A stretch of 64,000 nucleotides of DNA from Rhipidocladum racemiflorum (GCA_036346355.1 CM070577.1:50726309-50790308); one strand, 5' to 3'. Shown: positions 11,306 to 25,300, counted from the stretch's first letter. Notes: generated from the sequence alone by a model not told the origin. Numbers and translations are program-made.

Positions 11306-11839
11306 TCTATTTGGGAACCTCTTCTTGTTGATTATTTTCCCTACCAGCAGTAATGAAAACCTCCTCATCTGCATTATCCACCACCACCATGGAATCAGCC
11401 ACTGCAAAATCTGCAGTGGTGGCCTCCACTTGCATGACCGGCATCAAGGTCAAGGGATTTTCTGTTTTGCTAGCAATGCTGGAATGCTTTCTCTTCTTTG
11501 GTATCAATTTTGAAACTTCCTTGCTGACTGGAAAGAGCTCTCTCCCTATGACAGAATTTTGCAACACTACTACTCCACTGCGGCTTGCATCCATTTTCTC
11601 TATTACTGCCAAGGGTGGAATCGCCTTATTACTTTCCTCGACTCGTTCCTCAGGGTCTTGTTCCTGTCCTCCTTCTCTCGGGTCTCAGATGATGTCCTCA
11701 ACATTGATTTCACTGTTGAGGAGCTACGTTTCCCTGAGAATACCCTACCTCTGGTAGCTGACGCCGTCGCCTGGTTCAGTCCAGCAACTTTCTTCTTTTT
11801 TCATCTGGGGCACGGAGTTTATTGTTAAAAGGAGAGCTC

Positions 11840-12234
11840 TTTTACAGTGTGATTAAAATCAATATAAGCAGTCCATTCTTTTGAATCTAATGGTTAAAAT
11901 TAATTTAGATCTAGTTATACTACCACCTGTAGTATTAGTAGTAGTATTAGTAGTAAAATTTAGAAAGAGCTAAAATGATAAAAAAAATTCTATCATATTA
12001 TTTGTCCTCTACGGTAAAACACGTCCTGTGATCTTGATTGAATGGTGGATGAATGGATAAGAAGCCTCTGAAGATCATCAGATATTCGGTGAATCCAAAA
12101 CTGTGAACGAACTAGAAAAAATATAAAATACCTCTAATGAACGGATAGAAAAAGTCCAAACTACCCTAGAGGAATAGATGGTTAGATTTAATTTCTACTA
12201 CCACTATTTACTACATATGTTATCCACTGTAAAA
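11840..12234. mobile_element. MULE-type MITE related to the Pack-MULE-like element
   Basis: 395 bp with TTTTACAGTG termini. The right end read on minus (TTTTACAGTGGATAACAT, then GTAGTAA and TAGTGGTAGTA) matches the left end of the element at 10661 almost base for base over about 60 bp, so they are one family. A clean duplication was not resolved; TTAAAAGGA and TTTAAGAGGA flank it loosely. Confidence 0.65.
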
Positions 12235-12807
12235 TTTCTTTAAGAGGAAGTAATCCACGTTCATTTCTATTTGCTGGGTTTGGGCACTCAATTTTTGAGT
12301 GACCAATAATTCCACAAGAGAGGCAAAAAAAAGGAAGTTTCTCATGTTCAACAAGATACTAACTTTTCTGTTCCTGCCGCTCGGAACGAAGGTAGATGTC
12401 ATGACATAGGGGTCTTTCAATATCTATTTCCACTCTTGCTCGAAGAAAAGGGCCTTTAGCCTTGCTAGTTTCATCCACATCCACTTTTGAGAACTTTCCC
12501 TACAATACTAGCAGTCCTTCGTCCCCATTTTTCATTCATCCACCCAAAAGGCATATTTCGAATGTGGATCCAAATAACCATTTTGTCAAATTTGACATCC
12601 GAAGGGTGGAGAGTAGCATTGTATTCTTGAAGTACTACAACATACTTACCAAGTACCAACCATCCATGGAGATCCATCAAGCACACTCTCCTTATCAAGC
12701 TTTGACTTGAATTCAACAATGAACAGATTATCACCAGCGGATCATGCAACTAGAGCATGTGGGTCATCCCACGCTGGTCTCATAGCTACCATTATTGTGT
12801 TGGTATG

Positions 12808-12823
12808 TAGGATAGATGGTGAT
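12808..12823. repeat. target-site duplication of LINE 2, left copy
   Basis: TAGGATAGATGGTGAT, repeated exactly at 31468-31483. It marks the insertion point of LINE 2 in LINE 1 ORF1. Confidence 0.93.
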
Positions 12824-13164
12824 TTTTTTTTTTTTTTTTTTTGATCAATAGGGCATCAAACATTTGATGCCCCAGTTCCATTATAATGAAACTGAGGATA
12901 GTTTTAGCATAGTAACAGACCCAGACCACAAGGGCCAGCATTACAAAACATCAACATTCATCCTAAGAAAACAGAAAAAAAAACTCTTTCTGCACCAGCT
13001 CTATGCCATCAGCATAACAAACTAGGGAACAAGTCTTCCAAAATCAACCATTTTGCTCTCCAAAACAGTGGATGCATCCAGCTGCCAAAAAACAGTCCAC
13101 AAAAAACATATAACAGACTCAAGATAAGCTGTCGCAGCAGCTAAATAAACTCTTCTGCACTCCA

Positions 13165-16100
13165 TCAACCTTCCATATTTTTGTTCTCCATCAAGTCACC
13201 GAAAAAAGTGGCAAATGATATCAACGCATCCGGAACCACCTCCTTCGTGCAATCTCTGTCCACCATGTGCTCATCCATGATCAAGTTCTTCCCCAAACCA
13301 ACAATAGAGGAGCTCGAATTTTCATTTCCAAATCCTTGCAAAACAGATTCATTTGATCCAACATATTCTCTTTGTATAAGGGGCTCCACTCTTTTAGCAC
13401 AGTGAGCACTTTCCTCCATATTGTTTTTATACTCAACCATTTCTGAGAATCAAAGATCAAGTTATTTCTATTAGTCCACAAACTCCACAATATAGCAGCA
13501 CAAATAGTATTTAAAGTAACTTTTTTTCTTATTGCTCAACCAGAAACGAGCAACTGATTCATAATTACAACCAATGTTCAAATGAAAAAAATCACCAACT
13601 ATATTCCAAGTATTTTTGGCTACAATGCAATCAAAAAAGAGGTGAACAACTGATTCATTCTCGTTACAGAAACTGCACATATTCCCTCTATCAATCCCTC
13701 TTCTCAACAGATTATCCCTAGTCATAATTTTATTGTGCGAAAGGAGCTATAAGAAAAATTGAATTCTAGGAGGGACAATTAACTTCCACACAGCAGGAAT
13801 ATAAACAGGTAAAACTCCCCTAAAGTTAATAATAGCATAAAGGGATTTAGCTGAATACACTCCATTGCTATTATACTGCCAAATCAACGCATCATCCTCA
13901 TTCAAGAAGCTAATACTGTTAGCCACACCCACCAACTCAAACCATCTATCCATCATTTTTCCAGAAAAAGTTCTCCTAAAAGTGCATTTAAGATTAATCC
14001 CATCCCAAATATCCGCAATTGTGATTCCTTTCTCATTGACTAAAATATAAAGATCCAAAAACTGAATAACTAAGCAAGATGAGCCAAACCAGATATCCTC
14101 CCAGAACCTAACTTTATTACCATTTCCCACGCTCCATTTATAACCAAACTTCGTAGCCTGCATTGCCCAAATAATACCTTTCCAAAAAACAGAGGCATAC
14201 TCCGACTTACAATGAAAAATATTAGGACTATCCGTATTATACTTAAAATTAACCAAATCTTTTCACTGTTTGTTCTCACTAGAATATAATCTTTTAATCC
14301 AGGAAACTAAAAGACACATGTTAAGATCTCTAATATTAGGCAAACCAAGCCCACCATAATTCTTCTCCATACAAACTAAACTCCAATTAGCTAAGTGAAT
14401 TTTACTATGACCTTCAAAATCATTCCAGAGACAATTAGCCATTCGAGAATTTATAAGATCTAATGCCCGTTTAGGAAATTTGAAAAAAGGAAAGAAGATA
14501 CAAAGGAATACTAGAAAGACAGGATTTAATCAATGTTACATGACCGCTATAAGAAAGAAGCTTGCCTCTCCACCCTGCAATTCTCTTTATTATCTTATCA
14601 ATAAGAGGTTGAAAATCATCTTTTCTAATTTTATCCCAATGAAGAGGCACACCAAGGTATTTAATAGGGAAAGAACCAACCTTACAGCAGAGAATTCTTT
14701 CGTATATTCTAGTTTCATGAATATCACAACCTATAGAAATCAACTCACTCTTGTGAAAATTAATTCTCATCCCAGACATTTGTTCAAAACAAGTTAGGAA
14801 CCACTTCAGATGAAGAACCTTTTTTCATTATTTTCAACAAAAAGAAGGGTATCATCAGCGTATTGTAAACTAATCACCCCTCCAGGGCAGAAATCTTTAC
14901 ATAAACCACTAATCAAATTATAATTAGCATCTTTATGTAAAATTCTGGAAAAGACATCGGCAACCAAGTTAAACAAAATCAGAGAAAGCGGATCACCTTG
15001 TCTCAGACCTTTACCAGTTTGAAAAAATTTACTCTCAACATCATTGATTTTGACTCCTACAGAGCCATTAAAAAGAAAAGAAGAAATCCACAAAATCCAT
15101 TTACTCCCAAAACCTCTCTTGGCCAAAATATCTAAAAGGAAACTCCAATCAACCCTATCATAAGATTTTTCATAATCGAGTTTGAGCACAAGCCCTTTTC
15201 CTTTTTCTTGATGGATTTTATGAATCACCTCATGCGCAGTGACAACACTTTCCAGAATAAATCTGTTCTTTATAAAAGCAGTTTGATTATAGAGAATAAT
15301 TCTGTCACAAATAGGGCCAATCCTATTGGTAAGCACCTTGGTGATAATTTTGTAACTACAGTTCAGCAAACTAATAGGTCGGAATTGTTTTATGTTCTTA
15401 GCATTACTTTCTTTAGGGATTAAAGAAATCATGGCAAAATTAAGTCTAAATAAATCCAAGACACCTTTTTCTAAATCTTTGAAAAGGTCTAAAAGATCCT
15501 TTTTAATAACATCCCAGAATTTTTGATAGAAAAGAAAAGGAATACCATCAGGGCCAGGAGCAACTTCTGAATAAGAGTCAAAAACAGCTTTCTTAATTTC
15601 TTCTTCAGTAAAAGCAGATTCTAGAGTTGCATTTTCTTTCTCAGTAACCATATCATCCAAATGGAAAAAATTATCTCCAATGCCAATATTAGGTTTGGCT
15701 TGAAAACCGAAAAGGGATTTATAATAGTCACAAGCAATATTAATCATGCCATCATTATCATAAACGGGCCACTCAGGCCCTTCAAGAGAAGAAATAAAAT
15801 TCTTTCTCCTTCTTTGACTAGCTACAGCATGAAAGTATTTAGTATTTCTATCTCCTTCCTTTATGTCTTTTTCCCTAGCTCTTTGTCTTGCTTTGGTTTC
15901 CTCAACCGCCCAAATTTCCTCCATCTCTTTTTTAACAATTATCAATCTATCCTTCTCATTACAAGTAAGGTTTCTAGATTCGGAGAGAACATCTAAATCA
16001 TTATATTCTTCTAAAAGTAATTTTTTCTTTTTCCTGATTTCAGATTCCCTATTTAAACTCCAACCTTTAGTGACTTTCCTCACATTTCTAATTTTACACT

Positions 16101-16932
16101 ACCATCTATCAATAGCATTCATTCCTCTACAAGGAGAATTCCAAGCCTTATAAACCACATTATTAAAGTCTTCATGAAGGAGCCACCATTTTTCAAATTT
16201 ATAACTATGTTTCTTACTAGTCACACCATTCCCCAAATCCCACAAAATAGGGGAATGATCACTTCCAATTCTAGCGAGGGGAATTAACATTGCTAAAGGG
16301 AATTTTTCCTCAAAAGTAGTGCTACAAAATACTCTATCAATAATTGACATGGTTGGATTAGAATGATTATTAGACCAAGTAAATTGCCTTCCTGTCAAAA
16401 CTATTTCCATAAGATTCCATATTTCTATCCATTCATTAAATTTATCGCACCATTTCTGATCCACTCTACCATTGCTTTTATCCAAACTATATCTAACTAA
16501 GTTAAAATCTCCTCCAAGAATAATTGGGACATGTTCTTCTTCAATTAGAGTTTCATGAAGTTTAGAAATAAAAGCTTGTTTACCCTCTTCATACGGAGAC
16601 CCATACACCGTAACAAGTCTCCAAGTAAAATCATCCGTCTTATTTTTAATTAAACATTGTACAGAAAATTCTTTAACATCCACATGAACCACCTCCAATA
16701 TCTCAGAATTTATTCCAACCAAAATTCCACCCGCAGTGGATTTAGCTGAAAGCCAATGCCATTCAAAGATTCTCGAGCCACTAATTTTATTAAGAAAAGA
16801 CACACTAAAATTCTCCCTCTTAGTTTCCTGCATGCCCACAAAGCCTACTCTATGATTCGTAATGAGATCCATTAAACAATGAGTCTTTCCAGGTTGCCCT
16901 AAACCTCTAATATTCCAGAATAAGCCTTTCAT
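13165..16932 (-). pseudogene. LINE 2 ORF2: endonuclease and reverse transcriptase (few breaks)
   Basis: Starts MKGLFWNIRGLG at 16932, with the ATG overlapping the ORF1 stop. The endonuclease domain spans 16932-16100: GMQETK, ILGGDFNLVR and GSDHSPILWD are visible. RT spans 16083-14806: APGPDGIPFLFYQ, FRPISLLNC, NQTAFIKNRF, LDYEKSYDRVDW, GLRQGDPLS and the catalytic LQYADDT, all in one frame with the endonuclease. A single TAG near 16099 separates the two, and a frameshift follows near 14810. Downstream fragments carry KYLGVPLHWDK and a zf-RVT finger, CSFCNENESVVHLFFDC, at about 13725-13620. It is much better preserved than LINE 1, as expected for the later insertion. Confidence 0.85.
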
Positions 16933-18867
16933 TTCTCTCTGTCTTTCATGGGGTGCTTGCCCCGTTTAAACTTGCCTACCATAGTCCATCCTTTCATTAC
17001 ATCAACATCATCCTGGTCCTCCTTCAGAGGAACAGAAGAAACATCTACATTATCAATATCCTCAATTTGATTATCAACACTAACTTTATCTTTATTCTCT
17101 TTATCAAAGAAAGCATCTCCAACAGAGATATGTTGCTCAAAGTTAGATACTCTAATAGCATCATTTTCTTTACAGATATTTATGTTGTCAATTATCTCCA
17201 TTTCTGACCTTCCCAACTTAATATCAACTCTTTCAGCTAAGGCATTTAAATCATAAAAAGAGATGGAATCAAAAATACTCTTCGAAGACATACCTTTAGG
17301 TTTGGGGCAATTCTCTAAGTTCTTCTGTTGTTGAAGTTCCTGAGCTTTTTGTAACACCGTTTTCCCCTGATCATCAATTCTTCTACTCCTTTTGCTTGGG
17401 ACTGGACCCCACTTTTTCTGCCTCTTCTTCAAACCCATATCCTGCATACAGCCAGTACCTTCATTCTCTAGATCAATATTACTGTTAGAAACATTGTGCG
17501 AAAGCGATAGCTGAGAAGGCAGATTTTACTCCTTAATCTGCACTTCTATACTATCATAGGACTGCTGAATTTCAACCATTCCCTCTTTCAAAACATCAAA
17601 GACCTCCACAGATTCAAACATTTTTCCTCCCTCCTTTTTATATTCATCAATATCCACAGCATTGATCAACTATGTCACTTCCTCTTTATATTCCTTCAAC
17701 TCTTCCTCGGGATCCATCATATCCAATTCCCTAAGAAGATTAAAAGCTTTACTATCATCAGTCAATCCATCTTTAGAAGCTTTGCTAACATTGGATTGGA
17801 ACATCTGTAGCCAAGATTTACTTCCCATATCAAGACTGGATGAACTACCAAAACCCACAGAATTATCCTTGCTACCACCAGATTTTCTATCTTCCAAAGT
17901 AGTGTTCTGTTTAAAAGAAGAACCAGTTTGTGCCTGTCCACTTGAGTGACTATGTTCAGTATCCATTTTATCTCTCTTTTCTTCAGATTTCCCCTCATCA
18001 TCATCTAAATCATCAAGATCATCATCATTATCATCCTTTGGATCATTATTCTCACCAATTTGACTTAATTCATTTTTCTCCACGGTTATATTTATCATGA
18101 ATAAAAAAAATTTCGGCACCCATTAACCTTTGCTGGGGTATCTTATCAGTGTCTCTACATGCAATTTGAATCCTAACAACCTCATAAAAACTTTTAAACA
18201 AACCAGTCCAATCAACATTGACTAGTAATCCAAAACATGAGGCCACCTGTTCAAATACTTTCCAAGTACACCATTTGGGAGGGATACCTCTCACCTGAAT
18301 CCAAACTTCCTGAAGTTCCTCAAAAACATCCAAATCCCCTTTCCAAGCATCTATGTAAACCGTCACTCCAGCTTTATTCAAATTGAAACTAGGTAAAAGA
18401 GCGAGATCTGTAACTTTCTTTTGAGGAGGAAAACGGACTAGAAATCTAAAACTCTCCAATTGCCTAATCTGCCAAGGCCAATTGGCATCAAAGATATTAG
18501 CTAGATTCTTTTCTAATTCTGCCAAAGTGATATCCCCTTGATCAATTGTGATGATGCTGCAGTTATTAAATCTGAAGGAAGAGCTTCGGCTAGATTCTGG
18601 AACTTCAAGATGGAAAAATCCCAAACCATTTGCACCACTTCCTACAAACCTAGCAGATTGTTGTGGGTTATGTCGGACAGGACAGGCATCAACCTGGTGC
18701 CCTGATTCCTCACAAATGAAGCAAAGTCTTGGATTCTTACAACTACCCACTAAATGTCCAGGTTCACCACAATTGTAACAAATTGACTTCACATAAGGAG
18801 GAGCTACTGTCATTGATTCAGATTGAGTAATACCTTTAGACGCCCTGTCCTGATTCCCAACAGATTG
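16929..18867 (-). pseudogene. LINE 2 ORF1, 3' part: two zinc knuckles and RNA-binding-like domain
   Basis: On minus, the part left of the gypsy insertion encodes tandem CCHC knuckles (CYNCGEPGHLVGSC and CFICEESGHQVDAC). They are followed by a DUF4283-like segment (FRFLVRFPPQKKV.., WIQVRGIPPKWC), an acidic stretch (about 18060-17940) and a basic C terminus (KKRQKKWGPVPSKRSRRID). Frames change near 18100 and stops occur near 17660-17530. The zinc knuckles come before the domain here, the reverse of LINE 1. The stop overlaps the ORF2 start as ATGA. Confidence 0.75.
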
Positions 18868-18872
18868 GATAC
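18868..18872. repeat. target-site duplication GATAC of the Tekay-like element, left
   Basis: GATAC directly precedes the left LTR and recurs at 30713-30717 after the right LTR. Confidence 0.9.
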
Positions 18873-21800
18873 TGTCGGGACCCCGAATTTGCAAATCCGG
18901 ACCCTCTGTGTATTCAGCACTAGTCCAGGAACGCGCTAGTGCACACAGTCTTAACATCGGTAAATATCACAATCATACCAATCGATATTATCAACGTACT
19001 TTATTTAAATAACCAAACAGGTTACTTGACCTTATGGTCAAGTTACAAATATATGCCTTGCAAGGCAAAACTGATTCAGAGAAAAGTAGTAGCAGCGGAA
19101 AAACAACGAAGGTAACATCGTGGCGCCATCCAGTATACCACAGGCAAGCGGCGGGCTCGCATCCCTAAGTAGACGGGTCCTCTTGGAATTCCTCCTCCAA
19201 AGTGGCGTAATCTCCTCTTCAAGCGATATTGTGTTGAGGCAAGGGTGAGTACTTGGTACTCGACAAGTCATGCCTGAGAATGCAAGCTAATATACTATAT
19301 GCATGGCTTGGTACAAAGGAATAGCTTAAGGTATATTTGCAGTAAACAGCTTTTGACAAGTAATATAAGTAGATTCGAAAGCAGTAGAAATAAGTAAAGC
19401 ATAAATAACTTTTTCGAGAAGTTTAATAAACATTTTCCCCATCCTAAACCACATTTCCAACATCTTCATTACTAAACCAAACCAACCTTTCAAAACCAAG
19501 TTATTTTTGAGAAAATCTAACCCTTGACTGTAATCCCCGAGCATTGTCCAGTACCGTGGACTCGGCTATTTAAATAGATTCTAAACTCTGCAGAGGTTAT
19601 GCACTTTACCCACAAGATACAGTCAAACACCACAAAGGCGAGTTCCCGTAACAAAGCCTTTCGGAAGCCTCAAACAACACAGGTGGTCCTCTCCGGTTCG
19701 TGCTCTACACCATCCCTTCCCTTAGCCAAGGCGAAGTATGGGACCAACACACCGTTAGATGGGTATCTGGCCACAGCCATGATACGCTCCCCCGTACAAT
19801 CACACAAACGGTGTAATTGACACCCTGAGGCTCCACAAGTGAGTCCTTAGCGACTTAGTCAACTAGGGCCGTCCCATTCCAGCCATGTGGTTGCAAGTAT
19901 GACCCAGTTCAAAGGCTTGCAAGGTTAAGTCCTTAGAGTGACCAGGGCAAGACTACCCGAAGAACCAAATCAACATTCCCAATGCCACATCTGGCCCACC
20001 TGATTACTCTTGCCACATGCCCTGGCCGAAATCGCTTTATCAAACCCGATTGATTACCATGCACCACGTGCCATCAACATCACATGATACTTTTCCAAAA
20101 CAGGTTCAATATATCATTAAGTCAATATTAACATTTGATTGTCCAAAATCATGTTATGAGCACGTAGCGAGTCTAAGCGGTATACTACAACGATCTAAAC
20201 CCATGTTGGCGATTTAATAATGTCCAACTAGTAATCCACAACTAGGGTGACAGGGATCATGGCACATACTTAGATAATCAAGGTGTCATACGACAAATTG
20301 GTATTTATCTAACCCCATGTTTAAACAAAGTATTTTTCTAATTGAACTAGCATGCAATAGTTTAAATCAAAATAGTTTTGAAATAGGATCAACATGGTCA
20401 AAGCACAACTTGCCTTCAAAAAGCACTTGCTCTTGGTCTTGAGTTGGATCTGAGTCAATACTTCTCCTTCGAATCCTTCCAGGCACTTCAACGTCTACTC
20501 GTAAAAGCGTGCAAATAGCAATACACAAATAAACAATAGGCAAAAACATCCCAAAACTCCAAATAAAATCCATAAACAGAGAGAACATAATTTTCTGGAT
20601 TTTTAGAAACTGGAATAAATCAAATTTGGAGTTAAAAGCATAAAAGTTATGATTTATTAAAGTTTAAATAATCAATTAAATAATATTACAGAGAAAAACT
20701 TTAGTCCAAAAATTAAATAAAATTCATATTTAGGTAGATCTCAATTTTATACAAATTTAGAAATTTGAATCACTCAAATCGGAGTTGAAACGCATAAAAG
20801 TTATAAGCGTTTGAAGTTTTGAAATTCAAATCAATTATTAAACCGATTTATTAAATCATTTTCTTTTCGGAAATTAATTATTGCGTCGGCAAGGACACGT
20901 GTCGGCTCTGATTGGCTGGTGGCGTCGGTGGCTCATGGGCTCGGCTCACGGCGCGGTTCGGTCCACAGTGGACCGGTCCACGGCTTCGGGTGAGGCGACA
21001 TGTGGGACCCACTGTCGTCGCGAGGTCTCATAAGCGCGGTGGCGTGTGGGCCCTCGACATGCGGGGCCCGCGTGTCGAGGACACACGCCACACGCCAGCG
21101 ACGGCCCGACCGCGTCGGTCCACCTTCCCAACACGTGGCGCAATCTCGGCCGTTGGTTTGAAAATCCACGGCGCGGATTAGATCCAGGGTTAACACGTTG
21201 AAACTACTCGTTGATCGTGGGCCGTTCGATTTAGATCGGACGGTCCAGATCTAATCCTATAATAACACTACTACGGCACGTGGCAATTGTGAACCGTTGG
21301 ATCTTGATCCAACGGTCCAGATCCAATCGGGTTGGGGACACGTGAACTCACCTCAACCGCACGATCAAGATCGGACGGTCCACAGAGCTCGCGAGGTCGA
21401 TGGCGACGTGGCGGCGCTGCAGCCACCGGAGAGCGGAGGCGGCAGCGAGCCGGCAGCGTTCGGGGTTGCTCGGCGAAGTGAAGGGTCTCTTCGGTGCGTC
21501 TCGTCCACGGGGATTCCGGATCTGGGCTCCTTCGGCGGAAGGCAGCGGACGGCGGAATCGAGCAAAAGCGCGGCGGTCACTTCCTCCAACTACTGGCCCG
21601 AGCTCGCCGCGAATAAGCGGCGGCTCTGGCGAGATGGCTCGGGGGAACGGGTGCGCAAGGATGAGGGCAACCTCGGGGGACGTCTCACGCTTTAAATAGC
21701 CTCGGCGTTCGTGCCCGAGACGGAAACCTAGTTCTACACGGCGGCGGGTGCGGCGGCGGAGTCCGGCTCGGTCTCGGCGAAGACGACGACGCTCAGCCGT

Positions 21801-22316
21801 CCACGTGGCGCGATCAACGGCCCACGATCGCCGGCGCGATCGGATCCGGGCGAGATGCGGCTCGAGCCGGTATGGCGGATCTCGGTAGTTGGATCTTGAT
21901 CCAGCGGTTGGGATTGATTAGGTTTAGGAGTGGGTTCGGTCGAGTCACGTGGCTCGGTCGGACTCGAACTTGAGTCGACTCGGGCTCGGTCGGATGAGCG
22001 AGAATCGACTTCGGTTTGGATTTCCAGCGATTTAATATTTAAAATAATTCGATAATTCATTTAATTCATTAAAAATAGCAAAATACTTAGAAAAATTCCA
22101 TAAAAATTCTGGGAAATATTTTGGATCATTTTGGACTCAAATAAAATATTTCCAACAAAATTTTATTTGCAAAATTAAATTCCTTAATTATTTCAAAATG
22201 GAATAAATTCAAATAAATTCCAAATAAATCCAAATAAATTCCAGAAAATTCCAAAAATTCACCAAAGTGCCAAATCACACATGAATTTAAGAAAAGCAAA
22301 ATTTTGGGGTGTTACA
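18873..22316 (-). repeat. 3' LTR of the Tekay-like element
   Basis: 3444 bp, flanked by GATAC on its outer side. GC-rich over about 20880-21800, AT-rich elsewhere. Open frames inside it are not convincing genes. Many 1-4 base differences from the other LTR. Confidence 0.9.
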
Positions 22317-22331
22317 AACCTCCCCCCCTTA
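22317..22331 (-). other. polypurine tract of the Tekay-like element
   Basis: On minus a run of seven G inside AAGGGGGGGAGGTT directly abuts the 3' LTR; this is the plus-strand priming site of reverse transcription. Confidence 0.75.
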
Positions 22332-25300
22332 ATAGAATCTCGTCCCCGAGATTCAGGGCTCACTACAGAATAGGTTTGGAAACTCTTTCTTCAAATCCTC
22401 TTTGCGCTCCCAAGTCGCTTCGCTTTCTTCATGGTTGCTCCTTTGGACTCTCTGAAACGGGTTGACTTGTTTCTAGTTTCTCGATCCATTGTGTCGAGAA
22501 TCCTCACGGGATGCTCCTTATAAGTCAAGTCCTCTTGCAACTCAATTAACTCTAGCGGTGTGCATTTCCTCGGGAACTCGGAGGCACTTCTTCAATCGGG
22601 ACACATGGAATACATCATGCACTCCTGCCAACGCATTGTGGCAACTCCGGTGGTAAGCAACCGCCTCTGCGACTCAAAATCTTAAATGGTCCAACATAGC
22701 AGGGTGCAAGTTTCCCTTTGGCATGGAACCTCTTAACTCCCCGAGAGGCGTAACCCTGAGGTATACAAAGTCTTACGGTTCAAAACTCAAATCCGTGACG
22801 ATTGTCGGCATAACTCTTCTGTCGAGATTGGGCTATCTTCAACCTTTCCCTAATCATAGCGACCGCTCTTGACCTCTTGAAGAATATCAGGCCCAAAGAC
22901 ACGGCGCTCGCCGGTCTCATTCCAATTCAATGGCGTCCGAAGCGAGTCGACCATCTGATGCCTCAAAAGGTGACATCGTAAACTAGCCTGATAACTATTG
23001 TTATGGCCCGAACTCGGCATACGGCAAACTCTTATCCCAAGAGGTAGCATAAGCTAATGCACAAGCTCTCAACATATCCTCGAGAATCTGGTTGACTCTT
23101 TCGGTTTGTCCATCCGTCTGTGGATGATAAGGCATCTTGAAGTTCAAGCGGGTTCCCATGGCTTCATGCAACTTATTCGAACCTTGAGGTAAATTGGGTA
23201 CCTCTGTCGATACAATCCTCTTTGGCACTCGTGCAAGCAGACAATCTGATCATGTACAATTACGCTAATTTATCTCCCGAGTAAGTGGTCTTCACGGGGA
23301 TAAAATGGGCTACTTTAGTCAAGCGATCCACTATAACCCATATGGAGTCATAACCTCCTTGAGTCTTCGGCAAACCGGTAATGAAATCCATTCCGATTTC
23401 CTCCCACTTCCACTCAGGTATTTTCAGCGGTTGTAGCACTCCTGTGGTCTCGATGCATTGCCTTGACTCTCGGCATCGTCGCACAATGCAACATGCTCGG
23501 CAACTTCACGTTTCATACTCGGCCACGAATCTCTCCTTGAGATCTGATACATCTTGGCGCTTCCAGGATGAATTGAGTACTTAGAGTCATGGGCTTCTTC
23601 CAAAATCAGTTGCTTTAACTCCTTTTTGTTAGGCACACAAATGCGATCCTTCATCCACAACGTGCCTTGCTCATCCAACTTGAAGTCCTCTGCCTTGCCT
23701 TCCTCCTTGATGAACTTAATCCTGCGGATCTTGTCATCATCATACATCCTTCTCGGATCTGATCCTCTAGGGTAGGCTTTACTTCTAATGCGGCCAAGAA
23801 TCCGCTAGGTACAACCTCAATCTTCATCTTTTGAAAATCCTCACATAACTCATCCTGACTTGTGGCTAGCAACGTACTCGCGGTATGACTTTTCCGACTC
23901 AGGGCATCGGCTACTACGTTGGCCTTCCCGGGATGGTAATGGATTCCAACATTATAGTCTTTGATCAACTCTAACCATCTTCTCTGCCTCATATTCAGAT
24001 CCGACTGGGTGAATATGTACTTAAGGCTCTTATGATCCGTGTACACTTCACATCTGTTCCCGATCAGATAGTGACGCCATATCTTCAAGGCATGCACTAC
24101 GGCAGCTAACTCTAGGTCATGTGTCGGATAATTTTCCTCATGCGGCCTCAACTGCCTTGATGCATAAGCGACGACCTTTCCATTCTGCATCAGCACACAT
24201 CCAAGTCCTTGGCGCGATGCGTCACAATAAATATCGAAGCTTTGAGCAACATCCGGTAGAACTAACACCGGTGCGGATGTCAATTGCTTCTTCAGCTCCT
24301 GAAATCCTTTCTCACATTCTGGCGTCCATGCAAACTTCTTTTCCTTCTTCAGCAATTGCGTAAGAGGTTTCGCAATTGTCGAGAAGCCTTCAATGAAACG
24401 GCGGTAGTAACCTGCCATTCCAAGGAAACTCCGAATCTGGGTCACAGTCTTCGGCTGCTCCCAATGTACACAGCTTCTACTTTGCTTGGATCTACGGCGA
24501 CTCCTTCTGCGGTCATTACATGTCCAAGAAACTCCACCTTGTCCTTCCAAAAATCACACTTGCTGAACTTGGCGAAAAGTTCTTTGTTCCTAAGCTTTTC
24601 CAAAACTCGCCTTAAGTGTTCGGCATGTTCATCCTCTGTCTTGGAGTAGACTAGGATATCGTCTATGAACACGACGACAAACTTGTCCAAATATTCCATG
24701 AACACCTTATTCATCATATTCATGAAATAAGCTGGCGCATTTGTCAGCCCAAAGGACATAACTGTAAACTCGTAATGTCCATATCTTGACGAGAATGCGA
24801 TCTTGAATATCTTACGATCGGATCTTCAATCGATGGTATCCCGATCTCGAGATCAATCTTGGAGAAAACTCCGGCTCCTCCTAACTGATCACACAAATCA
24901 TCAATCCGGGGTAGCGGATACTGCTTCTTCACGGTGTCTTCGTTGAGTGCACGGTAATCAATGCACATCCTGAAACTCACGTCCTTCTTCTTGACAAACA
25001 AACCTGGTGCTCCCCACGGCGACGAACTCGGTCGATAAATCCTTTCTCCATTAACTCTTCTATTTGTTTCTTCATTTCTACCAACTCCTCGGTGGACATC
25101 CGATAGGGTCTCTTTGCTATCGGTCTTTGTGCAGTACAAGCTCTATCACAAACTCTATGTCCCTGTCTGGCGGCATACCAGGTAGATCTTCGGGAAAAAC
25201 ATCGGAGTACTCATTCACTACTGGGACATCCTCTATGCTGCTCGCCTTGGTACTGTTAACCATCAACTGTCCATCTCTAACTGCAGCGGCTTGAAATTCC

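Larger units (their letters stand above)
5904..12823 (-). mobile_element. LINE 1 (L1-type non-LTR retrotransposon), 3' and middle part
   Basis: Read on minus, this holds an ORF1 with a zinc knuckle and then ORF2 with endonuclease, reverse transcriptase, zinc-finger and RNase H regions. It ends in a 14-base poly(A), seen as T at 5904-5917. The rest of the element (5' end) is at 31468-31965, beyond LINE 2. The reading frame of ORF1 runs on across the 16-bp duplication, which proves that the two parts were once joined. Four smaller elements have inserted into it. Plant-type RNase H at the C terminus is typical of many grass LINEs. Confidence 0.88.
11306..12823 (-). pseudogene. LINE 1 ORF1 (nucleic-acid-binding protein), 3' part
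   Basis: Read on minus, the conserved DUF4283-type segment lies at 12749-12471 (VIWIHIRNMPFGW..). A CCHC zinc knuckle with the pattern C-x2-CG-x2-GH-x4-C falls near 12300-12260, and a basic segment KLIPKKRKHSS follows at 11612-11307. Such proteins coat LINE RNA. The frame carries a stop in the DUF4283 region, a MULE MITE (11840-12234) and, at its end, the Pack-MULE-like insertion. The N-terminal codons lie at 31681-31468. Confidence 0.75.

Noticed and set aside
20912..21699. Possible genes in the GC-rich part of the Tekay-like LTR
   Set aside because: The same frames are broken by small indels in the paired LTR (29263-30398), so there is no sign of coding selection.
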